Assembly (NCBI GenBank): GCA_035295665.1
Contig: DATGIQ010000554.1
Location: forward strand, 1 to 6,049
Source: DATGIQ01 sp035295665
GTDB lineage: Bacteria; Planctomycetota; Planctomycetia; Gemmatales; Gemmataceae
DNA: 6,049 nucleotides
Direction of reading: 5' to 3'
In this document: one piece after another, positions 1-4,314 of the stretch
How the letters are laid out: every line of letters starts with the position of its first letter
How positions within the stretch are numbered: position 1 is the first letter of the stretch
The notes under the pieces: generated by a model
Told to the model about the DNA's origin: nothing
Database searches by the model: none
Seen by the model: only the letters and a program-made list of their open reading frames with translations
Made by a program: the position numbers and the translations under genes

Positions 1-1
1 G

Positions 2-553
2 CCAAGCCTGTATTTTCATGCGGATGACCCGCATGACCATGACGTATGCAGGCTGCGGGGCTATGGCGCTGTGATCAAGCCGGAAGCCTCCTCCGGCGCT
101 GGTCTCTACACCTGGCGCATCATCGGTCCGGTGAGCGGCGGCGTGGTGGATGTCGTCTGGGATCTGGCCGGGCCGGAAACCCGCTTTACTGCCGACGACC
201 CGGTTTGGCAGAAGCGCGAAAAGCTCGTCCGCTCCAAGCTGCGGCAATGCCGAGTCTTTGAGTTAGTGATGACGCTGCTGAATGGCCCGGAGCCTCTATC
301 CTGGCGGCAGATCGAGGACCGGTCAGCAGCTAACATGCCCGGCTACCGTCTGCACGGTGACATCGTTCATGAATCGGCGATCAGCCGGTCGGTTCGGACC
401 GTGCGCAAGCTGCTCGCCGATCCGGCGTTTCTGGGGCGCGACCAGAAGCTCTTCGACGGCCGCCAGGGGCAGATTCTCAAACCGAACGACCATGCCCGTG
501 CCGCGTTGAACCTGCTCAAGCCAATTCTTCAGCGGCTAAACCAGGAGCCGTAG
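2..553 (+). CDS. Unknown protein, C-terminal part only (5' end outside window), probable DNA-binding tail
   Basis: The frame is open from the first bases of the window and stops at TAG 551-553, so 183 residues of a longer protein are visible. A GTG at 71 lies inside the open frame and has no good ribosome site, so I treat it as internal. The first ~60 residues (LYFHADDPHDHDVCRLRGYG onward) look beta-rich. The middle and end (roughly residues 75-155, from CRVFELVMTLLNG to VRKLLADPAFLG) are helical and resemble a winged-helix fold: a helix, a 'SWRQIED' turn-helix, then 'ESAISRSVRTVRKLL' as a possible recognition helix. I do not recognise the family. Its position 131 bp upstream of a ParB-like gene, on the same strand, suggests a replication, partition or regulatory protein of the mobile element. 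That role is inferred from context only. Confidence 0.7.
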   Translation, partial: PSLYFHADDPHDHDVCRLRGYGAVIKPEASSGAGLYTWRIIGPVSGGVVDVVWDLAGPETRFTADDPVWQKREKLVRSKLRQCRVFELVMTLLNGPEPLSWRQIEDRSAANMPGYRLHGDIVHESAISRSVRTVRKLLADPAFLGRDQKLFDGRQGQILKPNDHARAALNLLKPILQRLNQEP

Positions 554-588
554 CCCGCTTCGCTTTCTGGCTTAGCGCGGTTTCCGAA

Positions 589-612
589 GTGATGCAGCTG
601 TGCTTGCATCAC
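589..612. promoter_or_regulatory. Perfect 8-bp inverted repeat upstream of the ParB-like gene
   Basis: GTGATGCA at 589-596 and TGCATCAC at 605-612 are perfect complements with an 8-nt loop. It sits 36 bp after the stop of the upstream gene and 73 bp before the ParB-like start. It is followed by CTTTTCC rather than a clean T-run, so it is a weak terminator candidate. It could equally be an operator or a partition-protein binding site. The structure is seen; the role is inferred. Confidence 0.4.
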
Positions 613-684
613 CTTTTCCTTCCCCATTCATCCCTTCAGAATTCCGCAGAGTGTTCCCCTTTCCTTTTTTCGGAGGCAGGTTCC

Positions 685-1482
685 ATGCGTCGATTCGAGA
701 AGCGGCCCTTAAGCTGGGCCAAGGTGAACGGGAATCTTCGGGTCCATCCCGGAGACGAAGAGGAATTGAAGCGCCTGGCCCGGTCGTACAAGAAGCGGCC
801 GGTGCATCCGCTGATCGTCCGGCCAGATGGCATGATGCTCGACGGCACGCGCCGCGTGCTGGGCCTGCGCCTGATCGGAGAGACCGAAGCGGAGTTCCTC
901 ATTACCGACGAGGACCTGCGGCCGGAGGGCATCCTCGAAATTCAGCTGGTAACGGCCATCCACCGGGCCGGTCTTACTGGCTATGAGAAATGGCAAGGCT
1001 GCCTCAGGCTAATGCAGCTGCATCCCGAGTGGCAGCAGGTCGATTTGGCGAATTTCCTGAGCCTGACGCCGGCCAGCGTCACGTACATGCTGTCGCCATC
1101 GAAATGCCTGCCGGCGATCCAGGAAGCGCTCAAGGCCGAGCGGATCACGCTGGCCGACTGCTACACCATGTCCAAAGTGTCCGATGCTGAGCAGCACGAC
1201 ATGCTCGCCGCCAAGCTGAACGGGGCCAAGCCCGAGGAGTTGCGGCGGCAGGCCCGGCGGGCGCGCAGCGGCACGAACGGCCAGGCTGTGGTCAAGACGG
1301 CGCGGGTGCGGATCGCCCTGCCGGGAGATATCAGCATTGTCATCAGCGGCAGGGAACTCGGCATGGCCGAGGTCGTGGAGTTGCTCGCGGAAACCCTCAA
1401 GGAAGCACGGCGGGCGGCGGAACAATACGACGTGAAAACCTTTCAAAGCATGATGCGCGACAAAGCAAATACGGGGTCCTAA
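685..1482 (+). CDS. ParB-like (ParB/Spo0J/KorB-type) DNA-binding protein
   Basis: 265 residues from ATG 685, chosen because GGAGG at 672-676 sits 8 nt upstream and the ParB similarity begins there; the open frame runs back to 589 without a supporting site. Residues ~40-65 (HPLIVRPDGMMLDGTRRVLG) match the ParB/sulfiredoxin-fold N-terminal domain with its G-x-R-R box (GTRR 54-57). Residues ~86-101 (IQLVTAIHRAGLTGYE) occupy the place of the ENxQR nucleotide-contact segment of ParB CTPases, but E-N is replaced by T-A. Residues ~116-137 (WQQVDLANFLSLTPASVTYM) form the central helix-turn-helix, followed by a KorB-like helical region to ~190. The C-terminal ~65 residues carry a short beta segment and a charged helix that may dimerise. 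No ParA is visible. Likely roles are segregation of an excised or plasmid form of the element, or transcriptional control. Family call is firm, function inferred. Confidence 0.87.
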   Translation: MRRFEKRPLSWAKVNGNLRVHPGDEEELKRLARSYKKRPVHPLIVRPDGMMLDGTRRVLGLRLIGETEAEFLITDEDLRPEGILEIQLVTAIHRAGLTGYEKWQGCLRLMQLHPEWQQVDLANFLSLTPASVTYMLSPSKCLPAIQEALKAERITLADCYTMSKVSDAEQHDMLAAKLNGAKPEELRRQARRARSGTNGQAVVKTARVRIALPGDISIVISGRELGMAEVVELLAETLKEARRAAEQYDVKTFQSMMRDKANTGS

Positions 1483-1559
1483 CCGGACGGCAGCGGCTCG
1501 CAAGAGGAGTTTCAAGAGATTATTCGTAGTCAGCTGTTGGCAAGGATTTGGGTGCAGCA

Positions 1560-1790
1560 ATGGAAAAGTTGATGACGGCCGCCGAGGTGGCTGAGAAGCT
1601 GAGGCTATCCCTATCTCAGGTCTATGCTCAGGTCTATGCCCTGGTGAATGCGGGGAGACTGCGCTGCTACCGACTGACGACGGCGAAGCAAGGAGCGATC
1701 CGTTTTTCGGAAAAGCAATTAGCGGATTTCCTCCAGCTGACCGAGGAAAAGGATGCGCTCCCCGCCGGCGTCAAGCATTTGCGCTTCTAG
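1560..1790 (+). CDS. Small helix-turn-helix protein, excisionase (Xis/RDF)-like
   Basis: 76 residues from ATG 1560. Alternatives are TTG 1548, which is too close to AAGGA 1542-1546, and ATG 1572, which is preceded by GGAAAAG and begins directly at MTAAEVAEKL; the start is uncertain. The N-terminus (LMTAAEVAEKLRLSLSQVYA) is the classic MerR/excisionase-type HTH of the HTH_17 kind, and the C-terminal part (AIRFSEKQLADFL) is the usual beta-wing plus helix. Such small proteins bend DNA and steer tyrosine recombinases toward excision. The location next to an integrase supports that role. The gene converges on the integrase and their 3' ends overlap over 1771-1790. The HTH contains a duplicated QVYA tetrapeptide caused by a 12-bp tandem repeat. 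It could instead be a plain regulator of the element. Confidence 0.75.
   Translation: MEKLMTAAEVAEKLRLSLSQVYAQVYALVNAGRLRCYRLTTAKQGAIRFSEKQLADFLQLTEEKDALPAGVKHLRF
1615..1639. repeat. 12-bp perfect tandem duplication inside the Xis-like gene
   Basis: The unit CTCAGGTCTATG occurs twice head to tail, and the 12-bp periodicity holds without mismatch over 25 bases. Being a multiple of three it keeps the frame and adds QVYA directly after the first QVYA of the DNA-recognition region. Confidence 0.9.
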
Positions 1791-2790
1791 CCAGGGCCGC
1801 CGCCGTTCTCAGCATTTTGATCTTTTGGGATAGATGATTGTAATTGCGGTGAATGATCTCCGGCGAGTTTCCGCAAAGCTGGGCAACCACGGCGTCGGGG
1901 ATGCCCTTTTCCAGGCTGTCGGTGATGAATCCGTGGCGGATGGAATAAGGCACGACGCCGGCCAACTCTGGATACTTCCGGCGCAGAACCCGGAACCGGC
2001 TGTACATGGAATGCCGCGACCACGGCTTGCCCTGGCGCGTCTTGAACAGGTAATCGCCCGGCTCCGTCTGTGCGATGTGTTCCTTCAACAGCGCCAGCAG
2101 TGTGTCCGTGCAGAAAATGAAGCATGGCTTTTTCGTCTTTCTGGCGTTCTTGTGGCGATGCAGAACGCAGTATCCCCCCTCTAGATTGACGTGCTCCGGC
2201 TTTAACCCGGCGATCTCGCTGGGACGCGCACCCGATTCATGGAGCGCGAGCAGGAAATCCTTGAAGCGTTTGTCGCGGACGGAAGCAAAGAGAATATTCT
2301 GCTCCTCCGGCGTCATGATGCGCTCGCGGACGGCGCAGCTGGGTTTTTGCATATGGGCGATGGGATTCTTTTCGATGTGCCCTTGCTTGACGCAGTAGTT
2401 GATCGCGGCCTTGACCATGCCGATGTAATGGGATTGGGTCGTGTCGGACAGCTTCATGCTGCGCAGCCAGGTGGTGATGTGATGAACCTTGAGGTCATCG
2501 ATGAGCAGCTTGCCGAAGGATTTGGCGGCGTGGGAGAGGGTGTCACGATGCCCAGCGTAGGTGCGTTCGGCATGGTTTTCTTTGGAGTGTTCCAAAAAAA
2601 GATCGAAGCATTGGTACACCTTGGTTCGTCGGGGATCGATGCGCCGGGCTTCCTCGATGGCCAATAGCCGCTTGTATTCTTTGAAGGCTTCATGCCGGTC
2701 GGCGGTACGCAACGATATCTGCCGGGACCCGAATTGCACGTACCAACAATTCCTGGCCGTCCGGAAAAACGGTTTGGGGAATTTTATCAT
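1771..2790 (-). CDS. Tyrosine recombinase / site-specific integrase
   Basis: 339 residues, starting at ATG 2790-2788 with AAGGGA at 2800-2795, 4 nt upstream. An N-terminal arm-binding-like segment (1-50, FFRTARNCWYVQFGSRQISL) is followed by a SAM-like core-binding domain (~55-150) and a catalytic domain (~155-335). Catalytic residues visible: R189 (SGARPSEIAGL), K214 as the likely beta-hairpin lysine, R285 (YSIRHGF) and nucleophile Y317 (HRNYNHL). The first position of the usual HxxR box is Y282. From memory this substitution is common in planctomycete integrases. The usual LGH histidine is N308 (LCGNSP), which is less usual. The gene is co-oriented with the tRNA array and starts 86 bp after the broken tRNA-Leu, the normal place for an integrase at its own attachment site. 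Read-through from the array could feed it. Its length and domain order are typical and it appears intact. Confidence 0.95.
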   Translation of the reverse strand: MIKFPKPFFRTARNCWYVQFGSRQISLRTADRHEAFKEYKRLLAIEEARRIDPRRTKVYQCFDLFLEHSKENHAERTYAGHRDTLSHAAKSFGKLLIDDLKVHHITTWLRSMKLSDTTQSHYIGMVKAAINYCVKQGHIEKNPIAHMQKPSCAVRERIMTPEEQNILFASVRDKRFKDFLLALHESGARPSEIAGLKPEHVNLEGGYCVLHRHKNARKTKKPCFIFCTDTLLALLKEHIAQTEPGDYLFKTRQGKPWSRHSMYSRFRVLRRKYPELAGVVPYSIRHGFITDSLEKGIPDAVVAQLCGNSPEIIHRNYNHLSQKIKMLRTAAALARSANA

Positions 2791-2877
2791 TGTATCCCTT
2801 GATTATCTCTAGCCGTCATCTCTGCCACTACAAGAAGTGCAGGCAGAAAATGCCGTAAATCAAGGGATAAACAATGA
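2787..2877. repeat. 18/20-bp inverted repeat at the int/tRNA junction
   Basis: The left arm is 2787-2804 and the right arm 2858-2877. The inner 12 bp (TATCCCTTGATT at 2793-2804 against AATCAAGGGATA at 2858-2869) pair perfectly. The outer 6 bp (TCATTG at 2787-2792 against CAATGA at 2872-2877) also pair after a 2-nt insertion in the right arm. The left arm contains the ribosome site and start codon of int; the right arm is an outward-facing copy that ends where tRNA-Leu similarity begins. Possible roles are recombinase arm sites, an element end or an operator controlling int. Confidence 0.75.
2821..2847. repeat. Hairpin nested inside the int leader inverted repeat
   Basis: TCTGCC at 2821-2826 pairs with GGCAGA at 2842-2847, and inside it ACT pairs with AGT across a small GCA bulge. 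Its centre (2834) nearly coincides with that of the outer repeat (about 2832), so the whole leader is close to a concentric cruciform. Confidence 0.5.
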
Positions 2878-2929
2878 ATTGCTCACCAGGCTCTCGACCT
2901 GGCCGCTTTGCCACTTTGCGTACTCGGCT
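2877..2929 (-). pseudogene. Broken tRNA-Leu(GAG): 5' half only, cut at the variable-loop/T-stem boundary
   Basis: On the minus strand a 5' acceptor strand (AGCCGAG), a D-arm (CGC / GTGG loop / GCG), a perfect 5-bp anticodon stem (CCAGG/CCTGG) and the loop TCGAGAG (anticodon GAG at 2895-2893) are present. TGAGCAATT follows, matching in length the variable region of the intact tRNA-Leu(CAA) at 3374-3451. The D-arm and flank are also nearly identical to that gene. Beyond this there is no T-arm, no GGTTCRA motif, and no CTCGGCT 3' acceptor strand that I can find in the window. Position 33 of the loop is C instead of T. The likely cause is insertion of the adjacent integrase-bearing element; simple decay at the end of the array is the alternative. 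Confidence 0.8.
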
Positions 2930-2989
2930 TTCCGCTTCGCGTTTTGCGCTCGCACCATACCAACGTGGACCACACACCCGCACCGGCCA

Positions 2990-3066
2990 TTGCGGAGGTG
3001 GGATTCGAACCCACGTCAAACGGCTTATGAGACCGTGCTGGGAACCAAGCTCCAGTCCACTCCGCA
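2990..3066 (-). tRNA. tRNA-Met(CAT), elongator type
   Basis: Acceptor TGCGGAG/CTCCGCA with A73, T-arm GTGGG-TTCGAAT-CCCAC, anticodon stem ACGGT/GCCGT, loop CTCATAA with CAT at 3029-3027. The first base pair is T-A, unlike an initiator's mismatch, and the three G-C pairs of initiators are absent. The D-stem CTGG/CCAG starts two bases later than normal, giving a 4-nt acceptor-to-D linker. Anticodon CAT could also be a lysidine-modified tRNA-Ile. CCA is not encoded. Confidence 0.9.
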
Positions 3067-3067
3067 G

Positions 3068-3149
3068 TGACCAAGGGGAGAGTCGAACTCCCATGCCCGA
3101 AGGCACGACGTTCTGAGCGTCGCGTGTCTGCCGATTCCACCACTTGGTC
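3068..3149 (-). tRNA. tRNA-Leu(CAG)
   Basis: Acceptor GACCAAG/CTTGGTC with A73, anticodon stem CGACG/CGTCG, loop CTCAGAA with CAG at 3115-3113, a class II variable arm with a TGCC-TTCG-GGCA hairpin, and T-arm TGGGAG-TTCGACT-CTCCC. It is a canonical tRNA-Leu of 82 nt without encoded CCA. Only one base separates it from the next tRNA (Met), so the primary transcript must be cut precisely. Confidence 0.95.
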
Positions 3150-3167
3150 GCTTTGCCCTCCCCCTAT

Positions 3168-3193
3168 CCTCTCCCCCTTCAACAGGGGAGAGG
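3168..3193. repeat. 9-bp perfect inverted repeat in a tRNA spacer
   Basis: CCTCTCCCC at 3168-3176 pairs with GGGGAGAGG at 3185-3193 around an 8-nt loop. It fills the 59-bp spacer between tRNA-Glu and tRNA-Leu(CAG). It has the look of a dispersed CCCTCTCCCC-type palindrome of GC-rich genomes. Confidence 0.6.
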
Positions 3194-3208
3194 GTCAAGT
3201 AAGAAAAC

Positions 3209-3281
3209 TAGCCCGTATGGGAATCGAACCCGTCCTTCCAGCGTGAGGGGCTGGCGTCCTGTACCGATAGACAAACGGGCC
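3209..3281 (-). tRNA. tRNA-Glu(CTC), with C33
   Basis: Acceptor GGCCCGT/ACGGGCT (G1-U72 wobble) with A73, D-arm GTCT...GGAC as in standard tRNA-Glu, anticodon stem CCAGC/GCTGG and loop CCCTCAC with CTC at 3247-3245. T-arm ACGGG-TTCGATT-CCCAT has one C-A mismatch. Position 33 (base 3248) is C rather than the near-invariant T. Length 73 nt, no CCA encoded. Confidence 0.88.
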
Positions 3282-3282
3282 A

Positions 3283-3365
3283 TGGTGCATCGGGCAGGAG
3301 TTGAACCTGCACAGCTTTCGCGAGTGGGTTACAGCCACTGAGGCTCGCCAATGCCCAGCCGACGC
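3283..3365 (-). tRNA. tRNA-Tyr(GTA), CCA encoded
   Basis: Acceptor GCGTCGG/CCGATGC with A73, D-stem GGGC/GCCT with loop ATTGGCGA, anticodon stem AGTGG/CCACT, loop CTGTAAC with GTA at 3332-3330. The class II variable region has 12 nt and the T-arm is GCAGG-TTCAACT-CCTGC. The tRNA body is 3286-3365, and CCA (3285-3283) follows directly, the only encoded CCA in the array. Confidence 0.93.
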
Positions 3366-3373
3366 CTCTTCGG

Positions 3374-3451
3374 TAGCACGGGTGGGAATCGAACCCACAA
3401 TCGGTCACCAAGGTTTGAGCTTGGCCGCTTTGCCGGTTTGCGTACCGTGCC
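3374..3451 (-). tRNA. tRNA-Leu(CAA), short variable region
   Basis: Acceptor GGCACGG/CCGTGCT (G1-U72 wobble) with A73, D-arm CGC-AAACCGGCAAA-GCG, anticodon stem CCAAG/CTTGG, loop CTCAAAC with CAA at 3417-3415, T-arm GTGGG-TTCGATT-CCCAC. The variable region TGACCGATT is only 9 nt and forms no clear stem, short for a class II leucine tRNA. It shares its unusual D-arm with the broken Leu(GAG) at the end of the array, so the two are probably paralogues. Confidence 0.88.
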
Positions 3452-3456
3452 ATCAG

Positions 3457-3531
3457 CGTCCCCGATGGGATTTGAACCCATGACCTCCACCGTGACAGGG
3501 TGGCGAGCACTCCAGACTGCTCCACGAGGAC
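3457..3531 (-). tRNA. tRNA-Asp(GTC)
   Basis: Acceptor GTCCTCG/CGGGGAC with G73 (the aspartate identity base), D-stem GAGC/GCTC, anticodon stem CCACC/GGTGG, loop CTGTCAC with GTC at 3496-3494, T-arm ATGGG-TTCAAAT-CCCAT. It lies 5 nt upstream of tRNA-Leu(CAA) in the transcript. Confidence 0.95.
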
Positions 3532-3534
3532 GGT

Positions 3535-3583
3535 TTGGTGAGCGGTGAGGGGTCTATCCTACTTACCCCTCACCGCTCACCAA
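3535..3583. repeat. Perfect 19-bp inverted repeat in a tRNA spacer
   Basis: TTGGTGAGCGGTGAGGGGT at 3535-3553 is matched without error by its complement at 3565-3583, around an 11-nt loop. It fills almost the whole 60-bp gap between tRNA-Gln(CTG) and tRNA-Asp. It lacks a T-run, so it is not a simple terminator. It may be a dispersed palindromic repeat or a processing hairpin. Confidence 0.9.
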
Positions 3584-3591
3584 CGCCACAG

Positions 3592-3666
3592 CTCCGGGGG
3601 TTGGAATCGAACCAACGGCCTCCTGGTTCAGAGCCAGGCGTCACTACCAGCAGCGACTGCCCCGGA
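3592..3666 (-). tRNA. tRNA-Gln(CTG)
   Basis: Acceptor TCCGGGG/CCCCGGA with G73, D-stem GTCG/TGAC, anticodon stem CCTGG/CCAGG, loop CTCTGAA with CTG at 3631-3629, T-arm GTTGG-TTCGATT-CCAAC. CCA is not encoded. Confidence 0.94.
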
Positions 3667-3679
3667 AAAGGTCATTGCG

Positions 3680-3699
3680 GCGATGCTCTCGGGCATCGC
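3680..3699. repeat. 7-bp hairpin in the spacer between the two tRNA-Gln genes
   Basis: GCGATGC at 3680-3686 pairs with GCATCGC at 3693-3699 around a 6-nt loop, in the 37-bp spacer. It is the third spacer of the array with a hairpin and may mark processing of the transcript. Confidence 0.45.
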
Positions 3700-3703
3700 A
3701 AGG

Positions 3704-3774
3704 TTCGGGGAGAAGGAGTCGAACCTTCATGAGCAGCTTCAAAGACTGCCGGCCTACCATTAGCCGATCCCCGA
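3704..3774 (-). tRNA. tRNA-Gln(TTG)
   Basis: Acceptor TCGGGGA/TCCCCGA with A73, D-arm GGC-TAATGGTAG-GCC, anticodon stem GCAGT/GCTGC with one T-G pair, loop CTTTGAA with TTG at 3742-3740, T-arm GAAGG-TTCGACT-CCTTC. It ends with ACCT, so a full CCA is not encoded. Together with tRNA-Gln(CTG) it covers both glutamine codons. Confidence 0.93.
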
Positions 3775-3775
3775 G

Positions 3776-3847
3776 AGTGCCCTGCGGGAATCGAACCCGC
3801 CTGTCCGGTTTGGAAGACCGGCGCCTGTGCCGCTCAGCCAAGAGCAC
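3776..3847 (-). tRNA. tRNA-Gly(TCC)
   Basis: Acceptor GTGCTCT/AGGGCAC with T73, the bacterial glycine identity base, anticodon stem CCGGT/ACCGG, loop CTTCCAA with TCC at 3814-3812, T-arm GCGGG-TTCGATT-CCCGC. The D-stem is imperfect. It is one base away from tRNA-Gln(TTG). Confidence 0.92.
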
Positions 3848-3853
3848 CGCAAG

Positions 3854-3937
3854 CGGAAGGAGAGGGAGTTGAACCCTCAAGGCTCAGCGCTCGGCCGTTT
3901 TCGGGACGGCTGCCGTCGCCCATCGGCTTGCCCTTCC
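3854..3937 (-). tRNA. tRNA-Ser(CGA), with C33
   Basis: Acceptor GGAAGGG/TCCTTCC with G73 (serine discriminator), GCC/GGC D-stem, anticodon stem GCCGT/ACGGC, loop CCCGAAA with CGA at 3903-3901, a long class II variable arm and T-arm GAGGG-TTCAACT-CCCTC. Position 33 (base 3904) is C instead of T. Length 84 nt, no CCA encoded. Confidence 0.9.
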
Positions 3938-3943
3938 GTTGAG

Positions 3944-4015
3944 CTGCGGCGGCAGGAATCGAACCTGCAATCGTCTCCTTAACAGGGAGCCGCCTTACCA
4001 TTCGGCCACACCGCA
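3944..4015 (-). tRNA. tRNA-Asn(GTT), first gene of the array transcript
   Basis: Acceptor TGCGGTG/CGCCGCA with G73, D-stem GCC/GGC, anticodon loop CTGTTAA with GTT at 3983-3981, T-arm GCAGG-TTCGATT-CCTGC. The outermost pair of the anticodon stem is a G-A mismatch. As the right-most gene on the minus strand it should lie nearest the array promoter. Confidence 0.93.
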
Positions 4016-4314
4016 ATTGGGTCGCCTGGCTAACAAAAAAGGCCAGGCATCTGGTGACACCCGGCCTCATGAAGCACGTGCATGAAGGGGACGTCATCCA
4101 TCGAATGGAGCAAGGTACTGCTGGGCCGGCTGATCGGCATGCCGCGTCCCAACTGCCAGTATGGTGTTCCAACGACGTTGTGACTGCATCATTGTTGTTG
4201 CCATGCTTGCCAAGGAAACCGTCGCGGCGGAACCTGCATCGCGCCCATTCTCGCCGTGTATTTTGTAGACGCACCAGCGCGGCAAAAAGTTCGCAGAGAT
4301 TCCCATTTTCTTGT
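4016..4314. other. About 300 bp without a recognisable gene, upstream of the tRNA array
   Basis: Open frames here have no ribosome site and run into tRNA genes or the terminator, so I call none. The stretch should hold the array promoter on the minus strand, but I see no convincing -35/-10 pair. It contains a 7-bp inverted repeat (GCCTGGC 4024-4030, GCCAGGC 4042-4048) with an A-rich loop just before tRNA-Asn. It also has a CATGAAG direct repeat (4068-4074, 4081-4087) bracketing the palindrome CACGTG. No further tRNA could be folded. Confidence 0.5.

Noticed and set aside
1009..1560. 183-codon minus-strand frame opposite the ParB-like gene
   Set aside because: Antisense shadow of a clear ParB-like gene in GC-rich DNA.
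2239..2667. 142-codon plus-strand frame opposite the integrase
   Set aside because: It lies fully antisense to a convincing integrase and is a composition shadow of it.
2806..2929. Intron-split tRNA-Leu whose 3' half would lie downstream
   Set aside because: Known bacterial tRNA introns sit in the anticodon loop; here the break is after the anticodon arm, and no T-arm or CTCGGCT strand appears before int.
2874..3116. Plus-strand open frame starting at the outward-facing copy of the int start region
   Set aside because: It has a fair ribosome site only because that copy duplicates the int start; the rest is antisense to the broken tRNA and tRNA-Met and has no protein-like character.
3283..3356. 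tRNA-Tyr read as lacking a D-arm, with GCATTGG as its 5' acceptor strand
   Set aside because: Using GCGTCGG a few bases upstream as acceptor strand gives a full canonical D-arm and the same pairing with CCGATGC, so the tRNA is normal.
2990..4015. The regularly spaced, similar units as a CRISPR or other repeat array
   Set aside because: The recurring GGTTCGA-type motif is the T-arm of each tRNA; units differ in sequence and length and fold as tRNAs.
4190..4260. Possible tRNA remnant (GCAGGTTCCGCC resembles a T-arm on the minus strand)
   Set aside because: No matching acceptor, D-arm or anticodon arm could be built around it.
3834..4274. 146-codon open frame on the minus strand ending within the tRNA genes
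   Set aside because: It overlaps tRNA-Asn and tRNA-Ser on the same strand, has no ribosome site and no recognisable protein features.
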